Of a DNA stretch of 64,000 nt, positions 8,557-16,625 are shown piece after piece. Made by a program: the position numbers and the translations under genes. The notes beneath the pieces were generated by a model. The model did no database searches and had not been told where the DNA came from. It was given only the letters and a program-made list of their open reading frames with translations. The DNA is taken from NCBI GenBank assembly GCA_038916785.1, contig JBCLBO010000004.1, positions 16,269 through 80,268 on the forward strand, read 5' to 3'. The stretch's first letter is position 1; each line of letters begins with the position of its first letter. This stretch comes from VFKU01 sp038916785 (lineage in GTDB: Bacteria > Hydrogenedentota > Hydrogenedentia > Hydrogenedentales > GCA-2746185).

Positions 8557-9273
8557 ATGAGCCAGCGGGTATATACCGTCTCCGATTTGCACCTGTTCTG
8601 CCGGCGATCGCTGGCGGAGCGGCATATGCCGGCGATCACGCGGGCCGTGGGCGACGCGGACACCTTCGTCTTTAACGGCGACATTTTCGATTTTCGCTGG
8701 AGCGTGCTTCCGACGGCGCAGGATACCGCGCGCGAAGCGGTGCGCTGGCTCGAGCGCGTGGTGCAGGGCCGGCCGGAATGCCAGTTTCACTACGTGCTCG
8801 GCAATCACGATCACGTGCAGGTGTTTATCGACCAATTGCACGAACTGGCCGAGCGCACGCCGAATTTTTCGTGGGAACCCTACTACCTATCGATCGGCCG
8901 GGCGCTGTTCCTGCACGGGGACTGCGTGGTGTGGAAGATGGGCGCGCGCGGCCTGGAGGAGTTCCGCCGCGGGTGGCTGCAACAAGAGTCGCGCGGGGAG
9001 TGGGTGAACAAGGTCTACGACGCCGCGTTCCGCGCGCGGGTCCACTGCGCGGTCAGCCGGATGTACTATCCGCGGGCGCGCGTGATTTCGCGGCTCGCGC
9101 ATTATCTGGACGACATCGGCCACGGCGCGGGGTCGGAGACGAAGGCGGTGTACTTCGGCCACACGCACCTGGCGATCGACGGGATCGAGCGTCGCGGGCA
9201 GCGGTTTTACAACGGCGGCGCGCCGATGCCGGGGCTGGCCTTCAAGGTGTTGCGCGCCGATACTCCGGCGTAA
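8557..9273 (+). CDS. LpxH-like calcineurin-fold phosphoesterase
   Basis: 238 aa. It has the full metallophosphoesterase motif set in order: SDLHLF near residue 9, NGDIFDF near 40, LGNHDH near 80, LHGD near 118 and GHTH near 205. The size and the DLHLF opening match UDP-2,3-diacylglucosamine pyrophosphatase (LpxH, lipid A pathway) and its relatives. Substrate cannot be read from sequence, so this could be another small diphosphatase. The chosen ATG is the last one before the first motif; upstream codons have no coding character. It ends immediately next to the stop of the convergent lipid kinase gene. Confidence 0.8.
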   Translation: MSQRVYTVSDLHLFCRRSLAERHMPAITRAVGDADTFVFNGDIFDFRWSVLPTAQDTAREAVRWLERVVQGRPECQFHYVLGNHDHVQVFIDQLHELAERTPNFSWEPYYLSIGRALFLHGDCVVWKMGARGLEEFRRGWLQQESRGEWVNKVYDAAFRARVHCAVSRMYYPRARVISRLAHYLDDIGHGAGSETKAVYFGHTHLAIDGIERRGQRFYNGGAPMPGLAFKVLRADTPA

Positions 9274-10146
9274 TCACGCGGGGGCGATGACTTCCAGCGC
9301 CTGCGCCAGCACGGTGCAGCGGGCCGGGAGAAATCCAGCGGCGTCGCCGTCGACCTGGAGGGGCACGGGCAGGTCGCTTGCCGCCTCGAGTTCGATCACC
9401 GCCCCCTGACGATAGACCACGTCGCTACGATCCGGAAATCGCGGGCTCCATACCGCAAAGGCGATCGCGAGCAGCTTTGGGATCGAGAGCCGGTGCATCG
9501 CGCAGAGGTCGAGCCGGCCGTCGTCGAGTTTGGCGCGGCGGGTCGTCGGGAACAGTCCGGCGGAATAGCGGCAATTGCCCACGACGGCGTAGGTCGATGT
9601 TTCGCTGACGACGTCGCCGTCCACACGGGCGCGGATCGGCGCGTGATTGAAATGCAGCCCCACGTGAATTGCGGGAGCGATCCAACGGGCGACGCCATGC
9701 AGTCTGCTCTTGTGGTCCGCGACCCGCCGGACCACGGCTCCGTCGAGTCCCGCGCCGATGCCGAGGAGAAACCGGCGGCCGTTGACCACGCCGATGTCGA
9801 TACGGCGCGATGGCCCGGCGGCGATCAGCGCGGCGAGCGCCGCGGGATCCACCGGGAGCCGGAGCTCGCGAGAGGCGACATTGGCGGTGCCGGCCCGCAG
9901 GATGGTGAGGCGCGCGCGGCCGGGATCCATGCCATTGAGAACTTCGTTCGCCGTGCCGTCTCCGCCGACGGACACAAGGCACTCGGCGCCGGAGGCCGCG
10001 GCGATCGCGGCGGCGTCGCCGGCGCATTTCGTGAACGTGAGCGAGGCGGGAACGGAGCGGCGCTCAAGTTCGCGCCGGAGCGACTCGGCCTTCGTCTTGC
10101 CCTTGCCTCCGCCGGCGGCGGGATTGGCGATGATGTGTACCTTCAT
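9274..10146 (-). CDS. Diacylglycerol/lipid kinase (YegS/BmrU type)
   Basis: 290 aa cytosolic kinase of the DAGK catalytic-domain family. It begins MKVHIIANPAAGGGKGK, the nucleotide-binding opening, and has VSVGGDGTANEVLNGM near residue 60, the GGDGT signature. The LGIGAGLDGAVVRRV segment and the C-terminal beta-sandwich ending in a QVDGD motif are also typical. Such enzymes phosphorylate diacylglycerol or a related lipid and feed membrane phospholipid recycling. It ends flush with the convergent LpxH-like gene and lies 17 bp after the DUF4159 gene, so it may be co-transcribed with that gene. Confidence 0.88.
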   Translation of the reverse strand: MKVHIIANPAAGGGKGKTKAESLRRELERRSVPASLTFTKCAGDAAAIAAASGAECLVSVGGDGTANEVLNGMDPGRARLTILRAGTANVASRELRLPVDPAALAALIAAGPSRRIDIGVVNGRRFLLGIGAGLDGAVVRRVADHKSRLHGVARWIAPAIHVGLHFNHAPIRARVDGDVVSETSTYAVVGNCRYSAGLFPTTRRAKLDDGRLDLCAMHRLSIPKLLAIAFAVWSPRFPDRSDVVYRQGAVIELEAASDLPVPLQVDGDAAGFLPARCTVLAQALEVIAPA

Positions 10147-10163
10147 GCGGCGCAGTGCGCGGG

Positions 10164-11015
10164 TCAGTGGGTCATCGCGTAGACGACGACGTTGATGCCG
10201 AGCGGGTAGGATTTTTTAACGGAGAATTCGCGGAAGTATTCTTCGGCGAGGCCTTCTTGCTGCCAGCCGTCCTGGATATCCGTGTTGTGGCTCATGAAGA
10301 CCATAAGCCGGTTGTTCTTGTCGAAGATGCCGCGGATGTGGGGCGTCTTCGTTGCCTCTCCACGCTCGGAGGTGGTGCCGCGGTTCTGATACCAGAACTC
10401 GATGCAGGGAATCTGCGGGATTTCCTTGATCTCGAAAACAATGTGGAAGATGTCGTGCGTGAGGGGTATGTCCCGTACGGCGTACTCGTTGCCGGGAAAA
10501 ATTTTGTCTATTTCGTAGAGCCAGTTTTCCCAGGCCAGCTCACCCCAGAAATCGTCTGCGAAGAGGAAGCCGCCATTGAGCAAGTACTTGCGCATGGCCG
10601 CAGCCTCTTCCTTGCTGAACCCCGCCGTGCCGACGTCGGTCATGAACACGATCGGATAGTTGAACAGCGCCGGATCGGTCGCGCGCAAGGCGACCTGGTG
10701 CGGCGTGCCGTCGGGGTTGCGGTTGATGCCGATGTTGGTCAGTTGCGAGAGGCGGGTCATGAAGTTGAGGCCGCCGTCGGGCCATTCGGAGGACCAGCCG
10801 TATCCGAGCCATTCGTCGAAACCGTTGTTGTCGTATTGGATGGTGCAAAACGTGAAGCGGTCACCCGCGAATTCTTTCACGGTGGGCGGATCGGGGAAAA
10901 CCTCGAAGCGCGAGTTGCGCCCGCCGAAAAACTGCGCGGCGGCAGGCAGCGCGAGCAGCGCGGCGGCCAACGCGAGGGTCAATCGAAAAGTGAATGCAGA
11001 CACCTGGGCAACCAT
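10164..11015 (-). CDS. DUF4159 domain exported protein
   Basis: 283 aa. A signal peptide (about 1-28, ending PAAAQ) precedes a DUF4159 domain: FTFCTIQYD near residue 55, a TRLSQLTNIGIN block, NYPIVFMTDVGTAGFS, and RKYLLNGGFLFADDFWG near 150, which is the best conserved part of the family. DUF4159 has a class I glutamine-amidotransferase-like fold and is usually encoded beside MoxR/DUF58 membrane gene clusters. Here it stands without those partners, upstream of a lipid kinase gene. The biochemical function is unknown. Confidence 0.85.
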   Translation of the reverse strand: MVAQVSAFTFRLTLALAAALLALPAAAQFFGGRNSRFEVFPDPPTVKEFAGDRFTFCTIQYDNNGFDEWLGYGWSSEWPDGGLNFMTRLSQLTNIGINRNPDGTPHQVALRATDPALFNYPIVFMTDVGTAGFSKEEAAAMRKYLLNGGFLFADDFWGELAWENWLYEIDKIFPGNEYAVRDIPLTHDIFHIVFEIKEIPQIPCIEFWYQNRGTTSERGEATKTPHIRGIFDKNNRLMVFMSHNTDIQDGWQQEGLAEEYFREFSVKKSYPLGINVVVYAMTH

Positions 11016-11517
11016 TCCTACTGGACACCCCCTATTATACCGCGTTTCGCGGGCGAGTTTCGCGGCGGGTGTGGCCCGATCCTTCTCTCGATTCGCAAAG
11101 GCGCGGGACGACTTCGTCGCGTCCCGGAGGGACGCCTCGTGTTTGGCCCTTCAAGCGGATCGCGAGGCGTAGAATACGGCGGATTCGAGTGGTGTCGTCC
11201 CGGAGGGACGCTGTGATAGTAGCCCGCCGTTTCAACGGCGGGTGAGCGTGATCCAATCATTATTAGTCCCGATAGGGACGGCTGAACACGCGCTCCTTCG
11301 TTCCCGGATCAGCCGTCCCTTACGGGACTCAATCGCATCGGATCGGCTACCCGCCGTTGAAACGGCGGGCTATTGTCATGTGGCCCCTCCGGGGCATGGG
11401 CGACTCGCCGCGATGAACATTGGTGCGTCGCGCGGCTACCGTTGCGCGACATCTTCGAAGCATCAAAAACCGATTGATCCCGCGGTAGGTATTTCGGCAG
11501 AAGTTCGGCGCCGCGCG
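11016..11517. other. 500-bp intergenic region made largely of palindromic repeats
   Basis: No gene is credible here. The stretch from about 11110 to 11410 is filled by the palindromes listed separately, and the remaining bases show no motif I recognise. The DUF1080 gene ends at 11518 and the DUF4159 gene starts at 11015, so this is a spacer containing the DUF4159 promoter. Confidence 0.6.
11110..11410. repeat. Composite cluster of short palindromes, two inverted halves
   Basis: The left half carries gtcccggagggac twice (near 11122 and 11197), then cccgccgtttcaacggcggg near 11222 and agtcccgatagggacggctga near 11265. The right half carries the same elements in reverse: tcagccgtcccttacgggact near 11310, then cccgccgttgaaacggcggg near 11350, then cccctccggggc near 11383. 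The whole is a large imperfect inverted repeat. Related units occur near 48048-48133 and at the window end (63976-64000). Confidence 0.75.
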
Positions 11518-12156
11518 TCAATCGAGCTTCTTCAAGCGAATATTGCGGAACTCGAGCACCGAGCCGTGGCCGAGGAAGCCGATGTGTCCGGCGGTGTTTT
11601 TGAGGCCGGGGTGTTCTTTGCCGTCCATCGCGCCGCTCTTGGTCGCTTCGTCGAGATCGGCATCGACGATGGTGACGCCGTTGAGGACCACCGTGATGTG
11701 GCGGCCCTTGGCGATGACTTCTTCCTCGTTCCACTCGCCCACCGGCTTGAGGTGGTCGCGCTTGGCGGCAACGATGCCGTAGACCGAACCGTGGGCCTGG
11801 TAGGGTTGGATGTCCTTGTACTGAGGGTCGCGATCGTCGAGGATTTGGATTTCCATGCCGGAGTAGGCCGAGTCGCCGCCGAGCGGCGATCGGATGCCGA
11901 GGCCGTTGTTCGCGCCCGGGGTGAGTTTGAACTCAAAGCGGAACGCGAAGTCCGCGTATTCGCCGGCGGTGTACAGATTACCGCCAGGCTTGCAGACGAT
12001 GACGCCGTCTTTGACCGAGTAGCCGGCGGTGTCTCCCACCCAGCCGCTGAGATCTTTGCCGTTGAAGAGGGGTGTGAACCCAGCTTCGTCCTCGGCAATC
12101 GCGCACGCGCACAGCAAAGCGATTACTGCCACACTCGCAAGAATTCTGTTTGTCAT
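11518..12156 (-). CDS. DUF1080 (3-keto-disaccharide hydrolase-type) exported protein
   Basis: 212 aa from ATG 12156, preceded by a purine-rich GAAAGAGA. The N-terminus (about 20 residues, VAVIALLCACAIAED) is a signal peptide; LLCAC could also serve as a lipobox. The mature part is a concanavalin-like jelly roll with GFTPLFNGKDLSGW at its start, the DUF1080 signature, then FAFRFEFKLTPGANNGLGIR, SGMEIQILDD and an ending LEFRNIRLKKLD. Family members hydrolyse 3-keto glycosides or bind carbohydrates. A longer in-frame start at 12231 would translate the adjacent REP hairpin and is rejected. The promoter must lie in or beyond that hairpin. Confidence 0.88.
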   Translation of the reverse strand: MTNRILASVAVIALLCACAIAEDEAGFTPLFNGKDLSGWVGDTAGYSVKDGVIVCKPGGNLYTAGEYADFAFRFEFKLTPGANNGLGIRSPLGGDSAYSGMEIQILDDRDPQYKDIQPYQAHGSVYGIVAAKRDHLKPVGEWNEEEVIAKGRHITVVLNGVTIVDADLDEATKSGAMDGKEHPGLKNTAGHIGFLGHGSVLEFRNIRLKKLD

Positions 12157-12175
12157 ATCGATCTCTTTCATGTAG

Positions 12176-12257
12176 GGGGTCGGGATTCGTTTTTCCGGGA
12201 TCGGGATACCGCGCTCAATACGCGACACCACATCCCGGAAAAACGAATCCCGACCCC
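12176..12257. repeat. REP hairpin, left (perfect 25-bp inverted repeat)
   Basis: Arms at 12176-12200 and 12233-12257 are perfect reverse complements of 25 bp, with a 32-base loop. The arm begins ggggtcgggattcg and ends cggga. It ends one base before the RAYT stop codon (12259-12261). Confidence 0.92.
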
Positions 12258-12258
12258 T

Positions 12259-12930
12259 TTATCTGTCGGATGCGCGCGGTCGGCCGAGGGGTCGCAGTGC
12301 GTGTTCGAGTCCGAGCGCTTTGGCGGTATGCGTCTGCCACGCCGATGAACCGAAGGGTACTCCTCGCTTCACACTGTTTCGCGTGGCGGCGAGTTCAGCG
12401 TCAGTTTCAGGCCGGTTTACGTAGTCTTCCCATTGATCGGGTCGCGGCAGAGGCCACGGATCCAAGGAGACCGTCCAGTTGTTGGATTCGTATTGCCAGA
12501 GGCTGGACCATCGCCATCGCTCGGCACGGTCGGTGAGGTTAGCCCTGAGCGGATTGCGCTCCACATATCGGCAGAGCCTGTAAAAGTGGTTGTCGGTCTG
12601 GACTGGGAACGATTTGAATCTACCCTGGTAGACCGATCCAGTACCGGCGCTCTGGTGGAAGGCGTGCCAGCGTTGCGCATGTGTCACTGTCAGCCATTGC
12701 ATGAACGCGGACAGATCTCCATCTTCCCGCGGCCAGAGTACGAGATGCCAGTGGTTGGGCATCACGCAGTAGCTGAGCAGGCGCACGGGTACCCGCCGCC
12801 GCGCACCTTCCAATACCTTTAGGAACGCCTGGTAGTCGCCATCGGTTTCGAAGAGCGTCATGCGCCCGACGGCACGATTGAGCACATGGAATACGTACCC
12901 GCCTGTCGCAGCTCGTAGTCGTCGTGGCAT
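12259..12930 (-). CDS. REP-associated tyrosine transposase (RAYT, Y1_Tnp)
   Basis: 223 aa. It opens MPRRLRAATGGYVFHVLNRA, the usual RAYT start, and has the HUH motif in MPNHWHLVLWP near residue 60. YQGRFKSFPVQ and YRLCRYVERNPLRANL follow; the latter carries the catalytic-Tyr region (near residue 130) and the conserved NPxRA. WRWSS and the C-terminal GxP..WxxxxA segment are also family features. The enzyme is expected to nick single-stranded DNA at REP hairpins. The reading frame is intact, so it may be functional. The REP hairpins on both sides are its likely substrates. Confidence 0.93.
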   Translation of the reverse strand: MPRRLRAATGGYVFHVLNRAVGRMTLFETDGDYQAFLKVLEGARRRVPVRLLSYCVMPNHWHLVLWPREDGDLSAFMQWLTVTHAQRWHAFHQSAGTGSVYQGRFKSFPVQTDNHFYRLCRYVERNPLRANLTDRAERWRWSSLWQYESNNWTVSLDPWPLPRPDQWEDYVNRPETDAELAATRNSVKRGVPFGSSAWQTHTAKALGLEHALRPLGRPRASDR

Positions 12931-12946
12931 GTGCGTGAAGAGTTAA

Positions 12947-13029
12947 GGGGTCGGGATTTGTTTTCCCGGCTGGTTTGATTGCATGAGTCAGTCGATTCCG
13001 CTTGGGCCGGGAAAACGAATCCCGACCCC
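12947..13029. repeat. REP hairpin, right (24-bp inverted repeat, one mismatch)
   Basis: Arms at 12947-12970 and 13006-13029 match as reverse complements except at one base. The arm ggggtcgggatt...ttttccc is the same family as the left hairpin. On the plus strand it is followed by a T run (13030-13035), so it could also act as a terminator-like structure at the end of the enoyl-CoA hydratase-like gene. Confidence 0.9.
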
Positions 13030-13034
13030 TTTTT

Positions 13035-13814
13035 TCATTTCTTGCTTTTGTCACGGAAGGCGCGCATCGCCTCTGCATGTTCATCGGTGGTCGTGGTTAG
13101 TAGGAACTGGTCGGTGTCCATGTGCATGACGGCCTGATCGAGTGCGCCGGAGATCGCATTCACGCTGCGCTTGATCATCTGCGCGGCCATCGGCGGCTTG
13201 GCGGCGTATTGCGCGGCCAGCGCGCGGGCGCGCGGGAGGAGTTCGGCCGCCGGCACGACTTCGTCAAGGAAGCCCCATTGGAGGAGCGTGGCCGCAGGCT
13301 CCTTCTGGCCGAGGATGACCATGCGCTTGGCGCGGGCGGGGCCGACAAGGCGCACGCAGAGCGGCAGGCCGAACCAGCTCAGGTTCATGCCGAGGTCGAT
13401 TTCGGGATAGCCGGCGGTACATCCCTCCGCGCCGAGGCGGAAGTCGAGCGCGGTGGCGATGCAGGCCGCGCCGCCGAGACAGACGCCGTGGATCGCGGCG
13501 ATGGTGATCTGTTCGATCTCCAACAACGCGCGGATCATGCGCTGGCCGAGGTGCGTCGCACGGCGTCGCTCGATGAGCGGAGCGTCGAGCAACGCGGCGC
13601 GCGCCGGATCGCTGAGGTCGGCGCCGGCGCAGAAGTGTTTGCCCGCGCCGGCGAAGATGACCACGCGGGTATCGGTGTCGTCCCGGAACTTCTCCGCGCA
13701 GATGCGGATTTCATCCATGAGCTCGACGCTAAGGGCGTTGAGCTTGCCAGGGCGATTCAACGTGACCGTGGCGACGGGGCCGTCGTGGGTCAACACAAGA
13801 TTCTTATAGTTCAT
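13035..13814 (-). CDS. Enoyl-CoA hydratase/isomerase family protein
   Basis: 259 aa from ATG 13814. It is a crotonase-fold protein with TVTLNRPGKLNALS near residue 17, the oxyanion-hole segment GAGKHFCAGADLSD near 60, IAAIHGVCLGGAACIATALD near 105 and GYPEIDLGM near 130. The second of the two hydratase glutamates is present (PEI), but the first (normally in GGGCELA) is replaced: the segment reads GGAACIA. It may therefore be an isomerase or another crotonase activity rather than a classical hydratase. It is apparently monocistronic, with its stop abutting a REP hairpin. Confidence 0.85.
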   Translation of the reverse strand: MNYKNLVLTHDGPVATVTLNRPGKLNALSVELMDEIRICAEKFRDDTDTRVVIFAGAGKHFCAGADLSDPARAALLDAPLIERRRATHLGQRMIRALLEIEQITIAAIHGVCLGGAACIATALDFRLGAEGCTAGYPEIDLGMNLSWFGLPLCVRLVGPARAKRMVILGQKEPAATLLQWGFLDEVVPAAELLPRARALAAQYAAKPPMAAQMIKRSVNAISGALDQAVMHMDTDQFLLTTTTDEHAEAMRAFRDKSKK

Positions 13815-14101
13815 CTGGACAAAGCACCGGTACGGACGTTTTAGGACTGGAAATGTATCACAATGTGAAAACACAACTGATTTTTTACAGAAGGTTAACG
13901 AAGGACCAAAGGCCATATACAAATCCCAAAGTCGTAGCATGGGCGGCCCGCCCATGCGGGTGACTCGCCCAAGCTTTCGGCGAATCTTGGGAGCTCCCGG
14001 TCAGCGGGAATAAGAAAACAAATTCGGCGCACGCGGAGGCGCGGAGACACGGAGAAGGCCATCTGCGCTAATCTGCGTCATCTGCGGACAAGGGTTGGCG
14101 G
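13815..14101. other. Intergenic region with dispersed repeats
   Basis: A segment around 13920-13961 (caaatccca, then gtagcatgggcggcccgccc) is repeated at 47944-47986. A second block, 14033-14096, contains ggaggcgcggagacacgg and ctgcgctaatctgcgtc. A third short palindrome reads ctcccggtcagcgggaat. No gene is seen. Confidence 0.6.
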
Positions 14102-14425
14102 TTGTTCTCTTTCTTCGTTATCTTCGTTGCCTTCTGTAAAGGTTCTTCGAACCGCGGCCCCGTGTACAAGGTCGGCGAGCGCGTGCAGACGAATTACGAG
14201 GTCATTGGCGGAAACGTGTACGAAAGCGAATACCGCATTACCTTGCGCAACCACAAGGAGCAGGATATTGTGGTGCAGGTGGTGGAACCGATGCCGAGCG
14301 ATTGGCGCATAGTGACGAGTTCGATGCCCTTTGAGAAGCGCGGCGCGCAGACGGCCGTGTTCAGCGTGCCGGTAAAGGCGAACGGCGAAGCGCAAGTGAC
14401 CTATCACGTCCGAGTGAGGTACTAG
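14102..14425 (+). pseudogene. Truncated 3' copy of the DUF4139 gene
   Basis: From about 14165 this frame encodes 85 residues matching the C-terminus of the next gene (VGERVQTNYEV... to ...YHVRVRY). In a hand alignment 61 of 83 residues are identical. The other 380 or so residues of a DUF4139 protein are missing, and the 5' junction lies against repeat-like DNA. The stop is one base before the ATG of the intact gene, as if two paralogues once formed an operon and the first was deleted. An in-frame GTG at 14162 could allow expression of the fragment, but without a signal peptide. Confidence 0.8.
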
Positions 14426-14426
14426 C

Positions 14427-15848
14427 ATGAACAGAAGCATCGCGTGGATGGCGGCTGCGGCGATCGCGGCGGGCACGATGGGCCCGGCGCAGGCGCAGGC
14501 GCAGGGCGCGGCCGAAACGGCGATCGGCGATCAGACCGACGTCGCCGTGACGGTCTACAACAACAACCTCGCGCTCGTGCGCGATCGGCGCAAGATCGAG
14601 CTTGGCACGGGTGAGACGCGGCTGACGTTCATGGACGTGGCCGAGCAGATCCGGCCGGAGACCGTGAGCCTGCGCTCGGTGTCGAGTCCGGGATCGATCC
14701 GGATCGTCGAGCAAAATTACGAATACGATTTGATGAGCCCTGAGAAGCTCATGGAGAAATTCGTCGGGAAAAAAGTGAAGTTGCAAAACTTCAGCAAGGA
14801 CCTGACCGTGGAGTCGGTCGAGGCGGAGCTGTTGAGTCTCAACAACGGGCCCGTGTACCGCGTTGGCGGCGAAATTTATCTGGGCTATCCGGGGAACGTC
14901 GTGTTGCCGGAGGTGCCGGAGAACCTCATTGCGAAGCCTTCGCTGATCTGGCTGATAGACAACGACCAGGCGAAGCAGGAAGTGGAGGCGACGTACCTGA
15001 CCGGCGGGCTCAGTTGGAAAGCGGACTACGTCGTGCGGATGAGCAAGGACGAGAAGAAGGCGGACATCGACGCCTGGGTGACGCTGGATAACCAGTCCGG
15101 CGCGACGTACACGAACGCGCAACTGAAACTGGTCGCGGGCGACGTGAACATCGTGCCGCAGGCGCCGGTGGCGATGATGAAGGGGGGCCGCGGCGCAGTG
15201 GCAATGGAAGCGGCGATGATGGTCGAGGAAAGTTTCGCGGAGTACCACCTGTACACGCTGCCGCGGCGGACGACGATCAAGCAGGCGCAGTCCAAGCAGG
15301 TGAGCCTGTTCCGCGCCGGCGACGTGGCGGTGGGGAAGAAATACGAGTTCCGCGGACAGGGGTACTACTTCTACCAGCGCGTGCCGCAGATGGCGCCGGA
15401 GAAGGTGGGCGTCTTCGTCGAGTTCAAGAACGACGAGGCGAACCATCTCGGCGTGCCGCTGCCGGCGGGCGTGATGCGGCTCTATCAGGAGGACCGCGAC
15501 GGGATGCTGCAATTCTCCGGCGAGGACCGCGTCGATCACACCCCGAAAGACGAGAAGGTGCGCCTGCGCATGGGCAACGCCTTTGACGTGGTCGGGGAAC
15601 GCGTTCAGACGGACTATCAGATCATCGCGAGCAACGTGCATGAGAGTGGCTACACGATCACGCTGCGCAATCACAAGGAGAACGACATCGTCGTCGACGT
15701 GGTCGAGCCGATGACGGCCGACTGGCGCATCCTCGAGTCGTCTATCCCGAGCGAGAAGCGCGACGCGCAGACGGCGGTCTTCTCCGTGCCGGTGAAGGCG
15801 GACGGCGAGGTCGTCTTGACGTATCGAGTACGGGTTAGGACGCAGTAA
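14427..15848 (+). CDS. DUF4139 domain exported protein
   Basis: 473 aa with a signal peptide (about 1-27, ending AQAQA). The mature part starts VAVTVYNNNLALVRDRRKIEL, the conserved opening of this family, continues with VAEQIRPETVSLRSV, and ends in beta-rich repeats (ERVQTDYQIIASNV; TITLRNHKENDIVVDVVEPM). The family is found in envelopes of Gram-negative bacteria; the molecular function is not established. The preceding frame is a broken paralogue of its last 85 residues. The NAD(P)HX epimerase gene follows three bases after the stop, so they are probably co-transcribed. Confidence 0.85.
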   Translation: MNRSIAWMAAAAIAAGTMGPAQAQAQGAAETAIGDQTDVAVTVYNNNLALVRDRRKIELGTGETRLTFMDVAEQIRPETVSLRSVSSPGSIRIVEQNYEYDLMSPEKLMEKFVGKKVKLQNFSKDLTVESVEAELLSLNNGPVYRVGGEIYLGYPGNVVLPEVPENLIAKPSLIWLIDNDQAKQEVEATYLTGGLSWKADYVVRMSKDEKKADIDAWVTLDNQSGATYTNAQLKLVAGDVNIVPQAPVAMMKGGRGAVAMEAAMMVEESFAEYHLYTLPRRTTIKQAQSKQVSLFRAGDVAVGKKYEFRGQGYYFYQRVPQMAPEKVGVFVEFKNDEANHLGVPLPAGVMRLYQEDRDGMLQFSGEDRVDHTPKDEKVRLRMGNAFDVVGERVQTDYQIIASNVHESGYTITLRNHKENDIVVDVVEPMTADWRILESSIPSEKRDAQTAVFSVPVKADGEVVLTYRVRVRTQ

Positions 15849-15851
15849 GAA

Positions 15852-16520
15852 ATGAACGCGCTGAGCGTCGCGCAGATCCGCGAGGCCGACCGGCGCTGCA
15901 TCGAAGAGATCGGCATCCCCGGCGCGGTCCTGATGGACAACGCCGGGGAGGCTGTTTTTCGCGAGGTGAAGCCGGGGCCCGTCGCCATTGTGTGCGGCAA
16001 GGGGAACAACGGCGGCGACGGTTTCGTCGTCGCGCGTCGCGCGCTCGCGGCGGGCCGGCCCACTTCCGTGATATTGCTGTGCGATCCCGATGACGTGCGC
16101 GGCGACGCGGCGCTGTTTATGAACGCGTACCGCCGGCTGGGCGGCGAGATCGTGATCGCCCGCAACGGGCCCGCCCTGAAGGCGGCGTATGCGACGCTGG
16201 GCCACTGCGCGACACGCGTGGACGCGATTCTTGGGACGGGCGTGCGCGGGGAAGTCCGCGGATTCCTGCGTGAGGCGATCGAGGGCTGGCCGGGCGGTTA
16301 CACGGTAGCGGTCGATCTGCCTTCGGGGATGGACGCGGACACCGGCGCGCCCTGCGGCTGCTGCCTGCGCGCGGAGGTGACGGTCACGTTCCAGTTTTCA
16401 AAATGCGGCTTCGAGAATCCCGTTGCGGCGCCGTATCTGGGCCGGCTGGTCGTGGCCGATATCGGGATACCCCCCGTGTGCGCGGACGACGAGGCGTGGC
16501 GGCGGCTGATGCAGCGATGA
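15852..16520 (+). CDS. nnrE: NAD(P)H-hydrate epimerase (YjeF_N domain only)
   Basis: 222 aa. It is a YjeF N-terminal domain with VAQIREADRRCIEEIGIPG at the start, the conserved nucleotide loop CGKGNNGGDGFVVAR near residue 50, ILGTGVRGEVRG near 125 and VDLPSGMDADTG near 155. The enzyme epimerises damaged NADHX/NADPHX. The dehydratase (NnrD) domain, fused in many bacteria, is absent here and is not encoded nearby. The start is three bases after the DUF4139 stop. Confidence 0.9.
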   Translation: MNALSVAQIREADRRCIEEIGIPGAVLMDNAGEAVFREVKPGPVAIVCGKGNNGGDGFVVARRALAAGRPTSVILLCDPDDVRGDAALFMNAYRRLGGEIVIARNGPALKAAYATLGHCATRVDAILGTGVRGEVRGFLREAIEGWPGGYTVAVDLPSGMDADTGAPCGCCLRAEVTVTFQFSKCGFENPVAAPYLGRLVVADIGIPPVCADDEAWRRLMQR

Positions 16521-16625
16521 GGGCCTTCGACGCGGGTGCATTCCCGGTGGAGGGTGTGTCATTATTTTCGAGTGAATGGACTCCGCAGGGCGCGCGCGAT
16601 ACGCGCCTCTAAAGGCTGACTCTCG

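Larger units (their letters stand above)
12176..13029 (-). mobile_element. RAYT unit: transposase-like gene bracketed by two REP hairpins
   Basis: The unit consists of a hairpin (12176-12257), the RAYT gene (12259-12930) and a second hairpin (12947-13029) with almost the same arm sequence. No target-site duplication is obvious. It sits between the DUF1080 gene start and the stop codon of the enoyl-CoA hydratase-like gene. RAYTs are domesticated IS200/IS605-type HUH enzymes associated with dispersal of REP sequences (established for enterobacterial and pseudomonad RAYTs). Confidence 0.8.

Noticed and set aside
14361..16205. Minus-strand open frame of 614 codons opposite the DUF4139 and nnrE genes
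   Set aside because: It spans two well-supported plus-strand genes and is His/Arg-rich without motifs.
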